NCBI GenBank assembly: GCA_045541475.1
Contig: JAZQJI010000040.1
Coordinates: 92,434 to 156,433 of the forward strand
Direction of reading: 5' to 3'
DNA: 64,000 bases
DNA from: RGIG3077 sp045541475
GTDB lineage: Bacteria > Bacillota > Clostridia > Oscillospirales > Ruminococcaceae
Under the pieces are notes generated by a model that was given only the letters and a program-made list of their open reading frames with translations, was not told where the DNA came from and ran no database searches. Each line of letters begins with the position of its first letter. Position 1 is the first letter of the stretch. Position numbers and translations under genes: made by a program. Shown piece after piece: positions 25,361 through 34,221 of this stretch.

Positions 25361-26080
25361 TTATTTGTATCCCCAATCATCTGCGCCGCTTTTTCTCAAT
25401 GCGGTAAAAAGTCTGTCAGAAAATCCCGGGTTTTCCTTATCCATCTGCCTGATAAAGTCTTTCATTTTCTGTCTTTGTGTGTTGCCGTCAGCCTTACAAA
25501 CAGATTTGTGTATGGGCACGTTGTTGCGGTTTGCAGCGTTGCGCACTTCATATTCGGGCGCTAAGCACAGCGGACGAATAAGCGTTATATTCCGTTTGGA
25601 AAGCCAGCTTTTAGGTGCAAAGCAACCAACCCTGCCTTCAATAAAAAGATTCATCAAAAAGGTTTCAACAACGTCGTTGTAATGGTGTCCCAAAGCGATT
25701 TTGTTGCACTTGGCTTCAAGTGTTGCTTCGTGCAGAACGCCCCTGCGCATTTTAGCACAAAGACTGCACGGAGATTTTTCCTTTCGCACATCAAAAACAA
25801 TGTTGGCAATCTCTGTGCGTTTTATGATATGCTCCACCCCGATTTTTTCGCAAAAGGCAGTTATTTCAGAATAATCGCCCTCTTGATTGTCAAATCCCGG
25901 GTCGGCAGTTATAGCAACAACGTCATAATCAACGCCGGCAAACCTTTTTAAAAGTACCAATCCATAAAGCAGAACCATGCTGTCTTTTCCGCCTGATATA
26001 CCAACGGCAACTCTGTCGCCGTCTTCAAGCAAATCAAATTCCTGCACGGCTTTTCGCATATATCCGAGTATTCTCTGCAT
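25361..26080 (-). CDS. ttcA: tRNA 2-thiocytidine biosynthesis protein TtcA-like PP-loop ATPase
   Basis: A 239-residue protein. GISGGKDSMVLL at residues 28-39 is the PP-loop that adenylates the tRNA base. CSLC at 105-108 is the first CxxC pair that holds an iron-sulfur cluster in TtcA. IALGHHYNDVVETFLMNLF near 128 and LIRPLCLAPEYEVRNAANRNNVP near 170 are typical. The third cluster cysteine is probably in SVCKADG near 205. The enzyme makes s2C32 in tRNA; close relatives differ in target, so the symbol is tentative. It lies 21 bases after the acyl carrier protein gene. Confidence 0.78.
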   Translation of the reverse strand: MQRILGYMRKAVQEFDLLEDGDRVAVGISGGKDSMVLLYGLVLLKRFAGVDYDVVAITADPGFDNQEGDYSEITAFCEKIGVEHIIKRTEIANIVFDVRKEKSPCSLCAKMRRGVLHEATLEAKCNKIALGHHYNDVVETFLMNLFIEGRVGCFAPKSWLSKRNITLIRPLCLAPEYEVRNAANRNNVPIHKSVCKADGNTQRQKMKDFIRQMDKENPGFSDRLFTALRKSGADDWGYK

Positions 26081-26101
26081 AAATCAAAAATCCCTTATGT
26101 T

Positions 26102-26350
26102 TTATGTGCGCGAAATAATAATGTCAACCATTTCGCCGACGTTCTTCATTGTGGAAACCTCTTTCATTGCAAACTTAACGGAAAACTCATTTTCCACAGC
26201 GGCAATAAGATTAATGTGTTCAAGGCTGTCCCAATCTTCAATATCATCAGCGGTTGTTGTATCGCAAAGTTTGATATCGTCATCATCAAAAAGGTCTCTG
26301 AAAATAATTTCCAATTTTTCGTATATTGCTTCTCTTGTGTACTTGCTCAT
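26102..26350 (-). CDS. Acyl carrier protein, partner of the FkbH-like protein
   Basis: An 82-residue acyl carrier protein. EDWDSLEHINLIAAVENEF holds Ser42, the phosphopantetheine attachment site; the family usually has DSL as here. The ATG at 26350 follows AAAGGAG by nine bases; an upstream TTG at 26374 is not supported. It starts 20 bases after the FkbH-like gene and sits with an MBOAT and a DHHW gene. This context suggests a carrier that holds a short acyl group for export to the cell surface, as DltC does, rather than a fatty-acid-synthesis ACP. That role is inferred. Confidence 0.85.
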   Translation of the reverse strand: MSKYTREAIYEKLEIIFRDLFDDDDIKLCDTTTADDIEDWDSLEHINLIAAVENEFSVKFAMKEVSTMKNVGEMVDIIISRT

Positions 26351-26370
26351 AGTTCTTTTCTCCTTTAATT

Positions 26371-28152
26371 TCAATTGATTTTTATAACCTTATTTTTGTT
26401 TTCGTAATTGTTTAAATCAAGCGACCAGACTGCATTGCCGTTTTCGTCTTCGCTGATTTTTTCAAATCCAAAGTCGCCGTAAAGTCCGCGCACCATAGCG
26501 TTTTTTGCTGTTGGATAATAATATCCCACAATTTTTTCAATGCCGTTTTGCTTAGCGGTAGCTGCAAGTGTATCAAGCATTGCAAATTCCATATCACGCT
26601 TTAAAACGCGGCAGCTCATCAGCCACAAATCAATGTGCAGCTCAGCACCCTGCTTTTTGCCTATAACAACCGAAACTACACCGTTATCGCCGAATTTATC
26701 CTGCAATTTGCCGTAAAGCGTAATGTATTCGTCGCTGTTGTAAACAGTTTGCATTTCGCTTTCGGTGTAACGCTTTGTGGTTACGTTAAATTGATTGCTT
26801 TTGTTTGTAAGCTGGGTAATTCTTGCAAGGTATATCTCGCTGAAGGGTAAAATCTCGGCGTGCATTTCAAGGCTTAAAAGATAATCCTCGTAATTCTCAA
26901 AACGCTTTTGTGCCTGCTGACGCTGAGCGTTTGCCTTGTACATATCAACACGCTTTGCATCGTCGGAAGAGTAGTTTGTAACCTCAAAATATCCATTCCT
27001 GTCAATTGTGCGGATGTATTCTTCAGCCTTTTCTATTTCGGGAATAAGCATGCCGTTTATCTGTCCTCTTGCAATAGCTCGTTCAGCGGGGTTATCGTCA
27101 ACAAAAACAATGCTCTCAGGCAGAATGTTAAGTTCATCTGCCGTATCAACAAGATTTTTATCTTTAGGGTCCCAATTAGCCTTAATAACTACAAAATCAT
27201 CGGGGCAAAGCACGCTTTGCGGGTGATTTAAGCCTGCAACCGCATTTTCCATATCGTTTTTGGAGCACACGGTCAGCATAATTCCCAAATCCTTATGCGC
27301 TTTGATATATCCCTGAAATTCAGAATAAACCTGCGACATGGGCGTTTCCTGACCGATTTCAATACCGTTTACGCCGTCGTCGCCAACAATTCCGCCCCAA
27401 AGGGTATTGTCAAGGTCAAGTGCAAGAGCCTTTTTGTTCATGCCGAATATTGATTTTATGATATTGGCGATATTAAAACTCAATTCAGGTATTGCGGGCA
27501 CGCAAAGTGCGTATTTGAACATGTGCCAGTAGTAAGGGTCGCTCCATTTTTCAAGACCGTAAGAGCTTGCAAGCCACGCAATATCGTTGATGTAAAACGA
27601 TGAGTTTTCTCTTGCGTAGTGTGCAAATTTGCGGTTTATTTCGTTTACAAACCAGCTTTTTCCGCAGATATTGGTACAATCGGCATTGCCCAAAAGTCTG
27701 TAATGCGGTAGTTCAAAATTATTCTGAATGATCGGGCATTTGTATTTATCGGCAATTGCCTGCCACATTTGCTCAAAATGCTCGTACTGAGCGTTTAAAT
27801 CTGCCTCAACCTGCTCGGCGGTATCCGTAATTTTAAAATCCTTTTTCAGCAGATTGCGAGTGCTTGTGTGGATGTAGATGATATCGGGAGCAAACTCCTG
27901 CAATTCTTTATTTTCAAAGCAGGCGTCCTGCCAATAGCGGTTGTATTCCGATTCGTAAAAAATCGGCTGTATGCCGTAATTCAGCAAAAACAGCTCCAAT
28001 ATCTTAACAATCTCGCTTGTGGTAGAACCACCGAGAACTGCAATTTTTTTGGTAATACAGCTGCGGTTTTCGGCAACAAGCTGCTTTTTTATGGAACGCT
28101 TGTTTTTAAGTATATATGCCGAATCAAAAGGGTATTCGAGTATTTGCATCAT
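26371..28152 (-). CDS. FkbH-like HAD-IIIC protein (acyl loading onto carrier protein)
   Basis: A 593-residue protein. Residues about 1-240 form an SGNH-like region starting with KKIAVLGGSTTSEIVKILELFL. The HAD domain opens with ALALDLDNTLWGGIVGDDG near 250, where the first Asp is the nucleophile, and goes on with SKNDMENAV and IVFVDDNPAERA. The final 150 residues are an acetyltransferase-like domain (LMSCRVLKRDMEFAMLDTLA). FkbH proteins make glyceryl-S-ACP from 1,3-bisphosphoglycerate. The ATG at 28152 follows GGAGAG by five bases. It is immediately followed by a carrier protein gene, supporting a loading role; the actual acyl group is unproven. Confidence 0.86.
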   Translation of the reverse strand: MMQILEYPFDSAYILKNKRSIKKQLVAENRSCITKKIAVLGGSTTSEIVKILELFLLNYGIQPIFYESEYNRYWQDACFENKELQEFAPDIIYIHTSTRNLLKKDFKITDTAEQVEADLNAQYEHFEQMWQAIADKYKCPIIQNNFELPHYRLLGNADCTNICGKSWFVNEINRKFAHYARENSSFYINDIAWLASSYGLEKWSDPYYWHMFKYALCVPAIPELSFNIANIIKSIFGMNKKALALDLDNTLWGGIVGDDGVNGIEIGQETPMSQVYSEFQGYIKAHKDLGIMLTVCSKNDMENAVAGLNHPQSVLCPDDFVVIKANWDPKDKNLVDTADELNILPESIVFVDDNPAERAIARGQINGMLIPEIEKAEEYIRTIDRNGYFEVTNYSSDDAKRVDMYKANAQRQQAQKRFENYEDYLLSLEMHAEILPFSEIYLARITQLTNKSNQFNVTTKRYTESEMQTVYNSDEYITLYGKLQDKFGDNGVVSVVIGKKQGAELHIDLWLMSCRVLKRDMEFAMLDTLAATAKQNGIEKIVGYYYPTAKNAMVRGLYGDFGFEKISEDENGNAVWSLDLNNYENKNKVIKIN

Positions 28153-28185
28153 TTTCTCTCCATGTTTTTTATTAAGATACAGCAT

Positions 28186-28219
28186 TAGGGCGAACAATAA
28201 AAAATACAGTTCGCCCTAA
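28186..28219 (-). repeat. Strong hairpin between the DHHW and FkbH-like genes
   Basis: TTAGGGCGAAC pairs perfectly with GTTCGCCCTAA (about 11 bp) across a 13-nt A-rich loop. No T run follows on the minus strand (TGCTGTATC comes next), so it is unlikely to be a full terminator and may stabilise or process the transcript. Confidence 0.55.
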
Positions 28220-28222
28220 AAT

Positions 28223-29734
28223 TTAGTTTTGTGTGCGCATTGTTTCAATGCAATTTGCGTTGCTGCCCATTGCGCTGAATGCACAGCTTGCAAAAAGTAC
28301 ATCGGTAATTCCCTGCTGTTTGATAAACTCAATTGAATTAAGCTGGAAATATCTCATATCGCATACATATATTTCTGAGAAAGAGCCTGTCAAAAATTCG
28401 GGCACGGCGTTGCCGTAGCTATCCTTGAATATGATAAGCTTTCTGCCGTTGTCAACGCTCGTCTTAATATGCACAACATTGCTGTCGCCCCTCATAAAAG
28501 TAAGGTAAAGCGAGCTTTTGTTTGTAATTGCTTCGTTAAACAGCGAACCCTGAACAGGTCCTGTGAACGCTTGCGAATAATAGGTTGTGGTATAATTTTC
28601 AACTGTGGGCTTGTAGTAAATAAAGTCCTCAGGATTATTCAGCAAAGTTGAATCGTTAGTGTAGGTATACAGTGTACCGACGTATCCGTCAACGGAAACC
28701 TCAGTATACTGAGATATATCAAGGAAGGGTACGCCTGCGGTTTTGCAGAATTCTTCAGCCGCATAATATGCGCCAAGGGCTGCCCAGTGATGATCTGTTC
28801 GTGTGTAGATTTTTTCATCCTTGTGATTAAGCAGCGCTGTGTATGCATCAACGTTAACAACACCGTTAAGGTATGGCTGCATATGGTCAATATCACCCTT
28901 CTGACTGCGTGTATACGGCAGATATTCATCGGGCAGATAGTACGAAACCGCAGTGGGAATAACCATTGAATAAACGTTGACACTGTCACCCAAATCTGCT
29001 TTGTAAGCGCTTACATATCCTGCGTAGCGTTCTGCATTTGCGTAGCTGCCGCCGTAAAGCATAATACCCGTATCACCAATAACCACTATACCATTGTTGA
29101 TAATGCCTTCGTTGTTAAGCTCAGGTTCTTTCGTGGTGGTTGTGGTAACAACAGGGGCAGGCGGTGCGGTGGTAGTAGTAACTGTGGTGGTTGTATTATC
29201 GTTTGACGAATTGCTTTCAGAATTGTTTGCAGGCGGCAGTGTTGTTGTTGCATTAGGTGTTGTAGTAACAGCGGGTGTGGTAGTGGTAATGGTGTTGCTG
29301 TTGTTCTGTGCGGTGCCTGCGCTTGTATCGTCGTCGGTAACAATCTGCGCATTGTAGAAAATTACCTTATTGCCGTCATCGTCCGAGCCGCCCATGCCGA
29401 AATATGATTTGAGATTTGCGTTTATAGTAACAAGCGATTCGCGGAACGGTACGGTATCGTTGATATAATTGCTCAATTCTCTTGTAAACTCGCCTGAAAG
29501 TAATGCGGAAAAGCTGAACTTTGGAAACTCTGCAAGCTTTCTGTTTTCGCTTTCGGAAACATCAGGGTGGGGGAATACAAGCAATATGATAAACGCAATG
29601 AGGAATATTGCGCTTACTGCAATAATGTTGATATGCTTTGCTGTTTTGGTTATGCCCATAAGTCTGTTTCTGCGCCTGATTTCAGGCGGAACATAATTCT
29701 TGACAAAATCAAAAGCCGAATATTCGTTATTCAT
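28223..29734 (-). CDS. DHHW/AlgX-like membrane-anchored protein
   Basis: A 503-residue protein. One membrane helix lies near residues 36-56. A Thr-rich, low-complexity stretch (about 140-205, many TTTT runs with Pro and Asn) leads to the outer domain. TRTDHHWAALGAYYAAEEF near residue 305 is the DHHW motif, and IFKDSYGNAVPEFLTG near 430 supplies the catalytic-type Ser; both are typical of the SGNH-like AlgJ/AlgX group that works with MBOAT enzymes in polymer acylation. The ATG at 29734 matches the point where the sequence becomes family-like. It lies 51 bases after the MBOAT gene. Confidence 0.82.
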   Translation of the reverse strand: MNNEYSAFDFVKNYVPPEIRRRNRLMGITKTAKHINIIAVSAIFLIAFIILLVFPHPDVSESENRKLAEFPKFSFSALLSGEFTRELSNYINDTVPFRESLVTINANLKSYFGMGGSDDDGNKVIFYNAQIVTDDDTSAGTAQNNSNTITTTTPAVTTTPNATTTLPPANNSESNSSNDNTTTTVTTTTAPPAPVVTTTTTKEPELNNEGIINNGIVVIGDTGIMLYGGSYANAERYAGYVSAYKADLGDSVNVYSMVIPTAVSYYLPDEYLPYTRSQKGDIDHMQPYLNGVVNVDAYTALLNHKDEKIYTRTDHHWAALGAYYAAEEFCKTAGVPFLDISQYTEVSVDGYVGTLYTYTNDSTLLNNPEDFIYYKPTVENYTTTYYSQAFTGPVQGSLFNEAITNKSSLYLTFMRGDSNVVHIKTSVDNGRKLIIFKDSYGNAVPEFLTGSFSEIYVCDMRYFQLNSIEFIKQQGITDVLFASCAFSAMGSNANCIETMRTQN

Positions 29735-29785
29735 TGATAAATATGCACCTCTTGCATGGTAAAAAAACAATTTTGCGTAAAAGCT

Positions 29786-31204
29786 TTAAAAATTAGCGTA
29801 GAAGAAAGGATTGCGTGTCTGCAATGTAAGGAATATGGTGCAGACAATGAGCAGTATAATGTTTATGATAATTTCGCTTACGCTGTACACAGCAGTTAAG
29901 CTTTCGCTTTTCTGCGAAAATTTCTTTATTTTAGGAATTATGGGGAAGCAGAAAAGTATTGCAATTGCAATCAGCCAGATGTTGTTTGTTATTGATGATT
30001 TTACATAAACATCTGCCAAAGCATTGCCGTTTAAACCTATAAGATTTTTAAGAAAATCGCCAAGCTTTGAAAAATCGGTAAAGAAGAATATGCCAAAGCC
30101 GATGATGATTACAAGTTTTGTGTAAATATGCATGATAACTGTCGGGATTTTTTTAAGACGCTTTTTAGTTATAAGCTGCTCTATCAAAATAAACAACCCG
30201 AAATACAAGCCCCATATAATGTAATTCCAGCTTGCACCGTGCCACAAACCTGTGGAAAACCATACCAAAAACAAGCTTGCGTATTTTCTGCGTTTGCCAA
30301 ATATTGGCAGGTAAAGCAGATAGTCGCGGAAAAATGTACCTAAGGATATGTGCCAACGCTGCCAAAATTCAGAAATAGTGCGGCACATAAAGGGGTAATT
30401 GAAGTTTTCGTCAAAATCAAGACCGAACAGCTTTGCAATACCTATTGCCATGTCGGAATATCCTGAAAAATCAAAATACATAAAAAGTGCATAAACCGTA
30501 ACGGCGTACCATGTATCTGCAACAGTTCGTGATGAAATTACAACCTCCATGCTCGAGCCTATAAAGAAATCCTCAACAATTGCATAAAGATTGTTTGCAA
30601 TAATAACCTTTTTTGCAAGACCTGTTATAAGTCTTGTTACACCCTCACTCATGGAAGAATAATCAACTTTTCTTGAACCAAGCTGATTTTCAACTGTGGA
30701 ATATCGTACGATAGGACCTGCAATTATGTGGGCAAACATTGAAACGTAAAGTAAAAACTGCGAAAAATCTTTCTGTGCTTTTACCTTGCCCCAGTAAACA
30801 TCAACTATGTAAGAAATTGCACGGAAGGTATAGTAGCTTATTCCTATGGGTATAATCATCGAAGGAACTTCAAGTTCCGTTTTGAAAATTGCATTGATGT
30901 TTTCGGTTACAAAAGCAGTGTATTTCGGTATTGCCAGACCGATTAAGTTAATGATAACGCCTGCCGTTACAGTGAATTTTGCTATCGGTTTGCCTTCGAA
31001 TTTATCGCAAATTATGGCAACAAGATAGTTGAAAACTGCGGAAGCCAGTATAAAAAGCAAGCCTATCGGCTTTCCCCATGCGTAAAACAGCAGTGAAAAG
31101 ATTATCAATACGGCGTTGCGGAATTTGGGTTCGCTGAATAAGTAATACGACAGCAGGCACAATGGCAAAAAGATATATAAAAATGATATTTCGGCGAGTG
31201 CCAT
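29786..31204 (-). CDS. MBOAT family O-acyltransferase (DltB/AlgI-like)
   Basis: A 472-residue multipass membrane protein with about eleven hydrophobic segments. It begins with LAEISFLYIFLPLCLLSYYLF, has IIPIGISYYTFRAISYIVDVYWG near residue 115, FDFSGYSDMAIGIAKLFGLDFDENFNYPF near 245, and the catalytic His in GLWHGASWNYIIWGLYFG near 320. These are hallmarks of DltB, AlgI and PatA. It likely moves an acyl group across the membrane onto an extracellular polymer. First gene of the leftward run, with a promoter of its own. The acceptor is unknown. Confidence 0.9.
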   Translation of the reverse strand: MALAEISFLYIFLPLCLLSYYLFSEPKFRNAVLIIFSLLFYAWGKPIGLLFILASAVFNYLVAIICDKFEGKPIAKFTVTAGVIINLIGLAIPKYTAFVTENINAIFKTELEVPSMIIPIGISYYTFRAISYIVDVYWGKVKAQKDFSQFLLYVSMFAHIIAGPIVRYSTVENQLGSRKVDYSSMSEGVTRLITGLAKKVIIANNLYAIVEDFFIGSSMEVVISSRTVADTWYAVTVYALFMYFDFSGYSDMAIGIAKLFGLDFDENFNYPFMCRTISEFWQRWHISLGTFFRDYLLYLPIFGKRRKYASLFLVWFSTGLWHGASWNYIIWGLYFGLFILIEQLITKKRLKKIPTVIMHIYTKLVIIIGFGIFFFTDFSKLGDFLKNLIGLNGNALADVYVKSSITNNIWLIAIAILFCFPIIPKIKKFSQKSESLTAVYSVSEIIINIILLIVCTIFLTLQTRNPFFYANF

Positions 31205-31286
31205 TTTGTATATGCCCTTTCTTTAATTTTTATTCTATATATAATGTAAGAATTTTAATCCTACTATTTTGTCATCATACTACATA

Positions 31287-31316
31287 ATTATACTCCCATT
31301 TGACAATATTCGTCAA
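31287..31316 (-). promoter_or_regulatory. Promoter of the MBOAT-DHHW-FkbH-ACP run
   Basis: On the minus strand TTGACG (31316-31311) and TATAAT (31292-31287), 18-bp spacer, about 80 bp upstream of the MBOAT start. The rest of 31205-31551 is AT-rich and holds the divergent promoter for the P-type ATPase. Confidence 0.6.
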
Positions 31317-31475
31317 GATATTTTTTTGATTTTAACGCAAAAAAATAATACGCTTAAAACCTTTATTTTTGTTACGATTAACGAAAATTATTAATCCGAT
31401 TGGTAAGTTGAGTAAAACCGGTTGAGTACACAAAGCATCTTCAAAAAATACATAAAAAATTTAAAAATGAAAATA

Positions 31476-31504
31476 TTGACATTATCCTCGGTTTATTGTA
31501 CGAT
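31476..31504 (+). promoter_or_regulatory. Promoter of the P-type ATPase gene
   Basis: TTGACA (31476-31481) and TACGAT (31499-31504) with a 17-bp spacer. Confidence 0.65.
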
Positions 31505-31551
31505 TTTCTTTGTGGTTAAAAAAGTATTTATAATATGAAAGGGACAATACT

Positions 31552-34158
31552 ATGGATTTTTACAGTATGAGTTCAACGCAGACGGCTTCGCAGGTTGATA
31601 CAAACACTGCAAGCGGTTTGACATCATCACAAGCGCAGGAGCGTTTTGCAAAATACGGCGAAAACAAATTAAAAGCTAAGAAGAAAAAATCTACGCTGGT
31701 TAAGTTTTTTGAGCAGTTTAAAGATGTAATGATTATTATTCTGCTCGTGGCAGCAGCAATTTCGTTTGGCGTTGCCTGCGTTGAGGGAGAGCCTAAAGAA
31801 TTTTTTGAGCCGCTGCTTATTCTTTTGATAGTTGTTCTTAATGCTGTTATGGGCGTTGTGCAGGAAAACAAAGCTGAGAGAGCACTTGAAGCCTTGCAGA
31901 AAATGAGCGCACCCCACGCAAGAGTTTTGCGTGACGGCAAGGAAAGTGTAATTGACGCAGTTGACCTTGTGCCCGGTGACGTTATTCTTGTTGAAGCAGG
32001 CGACTTTGTACCTGCCGATGCAAGACTTTTTGAATCGGCAAGCCTTAAGAGCGAGGAATCCGCACTTACAGGTGAATCCGTTCCCAGTGATAAGGATGCT
32101 GACGCTGTTATTGAAGATGGCGCACCCTTGGGTGACAGAGTCAATATGATTTATTCCGGTTGTTCCATTGCCTACGGCAGAGGCCGAGCAATTGTTACTG
32201 CAACCGGTATGGATACTGAAATGGGTAAAATTGCAAACCTGCTTGATGCTGAGGAAGATTCGGAAACACCCTTGCAGCATAAGCTTGCCGTAATGGGTAA
32301 GTATCTTGGTGTGGTTGCTTTGCTTGCTTGCGCAATTGTGTTTGTTGTAGGCTTTATAAGCGGCATACCCGCACTTGAAATATTTATGACGGCTGTTTCT
32401 CTCGCGGTTTCTGCAATCCCCGAAGGCTTGCCTGCAATTGTAACAATCGTGCTTTCGCTGGGCGTACAACGCATGGTAAAGTGCAATGCAATTATAAAAA
32501 AGCTTCCCGCTGTTGAAACTCTGGGCAGTGCAAACGTAATCTGTTCCGATAAAACAGGTACTCTCACACAGAACAGAATGACGCTTGTAAAGGCATACTG
32601 TGATGCAAACGGCGCTTATGAAGATATAAGTTCCAACAACAGCGAAAGCGTTAAAAACCTTCTCACTTATGCAACACTCTGCTGTGATGGTTCTGTTGAA
32701 TTTGAAGGTGATAAGGTAAAGCATCTTGGCGATCCTACGGAAACGTCAATCGTTTACGGCGCGCACATCAACGGTATCGAAAAAGCAGATATCAATGCAA
32801 AATACAAACGTGTTGCTGAAATTCCGTTTGACTCTGACAGAAAGCTTATGACCGTTGTAAATGATGTTGACGGTAAGCTTATTGTAACCGTTAAGGGCGC
32901 ATTTGATATGCTTTCAATCCGTTGCGTAAGCGGTAATATTGAAAAAGCTAAGGAAATTACAGAGAACATGAGCTCTGATGCGTTGCGTGTTATTGCAGTC
33001 GCTCAGAAGACTATCGACGCTGTGCCTCAGAATATTACAAGCGAAGAGCTTGAAAGCGGTCTTACGTTAATTGGTCTTGTCGGCATGATAGATCCTCCTC
33101 GTGAGGAAGCTAAGGCAGCCGTTGAGGTCTGCAAGCAGGCAGGTATCCGCCCTGTTATGATTACGGGTGACCACGTTGTAACAGCCTGTGCAATCGCTAA
33201 ACAAATCGGCATTATGAATGAAGGCGATAAGTCGCTTATCGGTACGGAACTTTCAAAAATGACTGATGAAGAGCTTGAACAGAATGTTGAAAGCATTTCC
33301 GTATATGCAAGAGTTTCGCCCGAGGATAAAATCAGAATTGTCAAGGCATGGCAGTCTAAGGGTGCTATCGTTTCCATGACCGGTGACGGCGTAAACGATG
33401 CTCCCGCACTTAAAGCCGCGGATATCGGCTGCGCAATGGGCATTACAGGTACAGACGTTGCTAAGGGTGCCGCTGATATGACTCTTACAGACGATAACTT
33501 TGCTACAATCGTTAAGGCTGTTGAAGAAGGCAGAGGCATTTATGATAATATCAAAAAGGCTGTCGGTTTCCTGCTCGGTACGAATATTACAGAGCTTTTG
33601 AGCGTATTCTTCTCCATGCTGTTCTTAAAGGTTTCTCCGTTGCTTTCAATGCAGCTTTTGTGGATAAACCTTGTAACTGATAGCTTCCCTGCAATAGCAC
33701 TGGGTATGGAGCCTGTTGACAAGGGCGTTATGAAGCGCAAACCCAAGCCCAAGGAAGAAGGCATTTTTGCACACGGATTTGGTGTTGAAATTTTCTTCCA
33801 GGCAGTATTGTTTACAATTCTTACCGTTTCTGCATTTGTTATCGGCAACAGCGTTTCGCTTGATGCAGGCAGAACGATGGCGTTCATCACATTGGCAGTT
33901 TTGGAAACAATTCATTCCTTCAGTATGCGTTCAGAACGTTCGCTCTTTGAAATCGGATTTTTCTCCAACAAAAAACTCAACGTAGCATCGCTTATATCGC
34001 TTTTGCTTGTTGCTGTGGTGGTTTTCACACCTATCAGAATAGCCTTTGGCATGGTTAAGCTTGATGCTGTGCATTATCTTATCACACTTGGTCTTGCTGT
34101 TGTTCCCCTTATCTATATGGAAATCTTCAAGTTTGTCAAGAGAATGAGAGCAAAGTAA
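31552..34158 (+). CDS. Calcium-type cation-translocating P-type ATPase
   Basis: An 868-residue P-type ATPase. TGES in the actuator domain near residue 178, the phosphorylated Asp333 in SDKTGTLTQN, the nucleotide site near KGAFDML, and the hinge TGDGVNDAPALKAADIG near 620 are all present. M4 contains AVSAIPEGLPAIV, with the PEGL signature of calcium pumps, and M5-M6 contain the matching acidic or Asn residues (LLWINLVTDSFPAIALG). About ten membrane helices. It most likely exports calcium using ATP. The gene is single, with its own promoter and a shared terminator. Manganese is a possible alternative ion. Confidence 0.93.
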   Translation: MDFYSMSSTQTASQVDTNTASGLTSSQAQERFAKYGENKLKAKKKKSTLVKFFEQFKDVMIIILLVAAAISFGVACVEGEPKEFFEPLLILLIVVLNAVMGVVQENKAERALEALQKMSAPHARVLRDGKESVIDAVDLVPGDVILVEAGDFVPADARLFESASLKSEESALTGESVPSDKDADAVIEDGAPLGDRVNMIYSGCSIAYGRGRAIVTATGMDTEMGKIANLLDAEEDSETPLQHKLAVMGKYLGVVALLACAIVFVVGFISGIPALEIFMTAVSLAVSAIPEGLPAIVTIVLSLGVQRMVKCNAIIKKLPAVETLGSANVICSDKTGTLTQNRMTLVKAYCDANGAYEDISSNNSESVKNLLTYATLCCDGSVEFEGDKVKHLGDPTETSIVYGAHINGIEKADINAKYKRVAEIPFDSDRKLMTVVNDVDGKLIVTVKGAFDMLSIRCVSGNIEKAKEITENMSSDALRVIAVAQKTIDAVPQNITSEELESGLTLIGLVGMIDPPREEAKAAVEVCKQAGIRPVMITGDHVVTACAIAKQIGIMNEGDKSLIGTELSKMTDEELEQNVESISVYARVSPEDKIRIVKAWQSKGAIVSMTGDGVNDAPALKAADIGCAMGITGTDVAKGAADMTLTDDNFATIVKAVEEGRGIYDNIKKAVGFLLGTNITELLSVFFSMLFLKVSPLLSMQLLWINLVTDSFPAIALGMEPVDKGVMKRKPKPKEEGIFAHGFGVEIFFQAVLFTILTVSAFVIGNSVSLDAGRTMAFITLAVLETIHSFSMRSERSLFEIGFFSNKKLNVASLISLLLVAVVVFTPIRIAFGMVKLDAVHYLITLGLAVVPLIYMEIFKFVKRMRAK

Positions 34159-34178
34159 AATTTAATCAATTCAACAAA

Positions 34179-34218
34179 ATGCCCGCTGATGCATACGCAT
34201 CAACGGGCATTGTTTTTT
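34179..34218. terminator. Bidirectional terminator between the P-type ATPase and MATE genes
   Basis: ATGCCCG-TGATGC pairs with GCATCA-CGGGCAT with one mismatch and a 4-nt loop; a T run lies on the right and AAAA on the left. Confidence 0.85.
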
Positions 34219-34221
34219 GTA

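Noticed and set aside
29100..29330. Repetitive Thr codons in the DHHW gene as a possible tandem repeat or CRISPR-like array
   Set aside because: The repeats are short, irregular and in frame; they encode a low-complexity surface stalk.
29094..29357. Val/Thr-rich frame antisense to the DHHW gene
   Set aside because: It is the mirror of the Thr-repeat linker of the DHHW protein, not a gene.
31669..32724. 351-codon antisense frame inside the P-type ATPase gene
   Set aside because: Cys/Asn-rich composition typical of a reverse-frame shadow; the sense strand carries an unmistakable ATPase.
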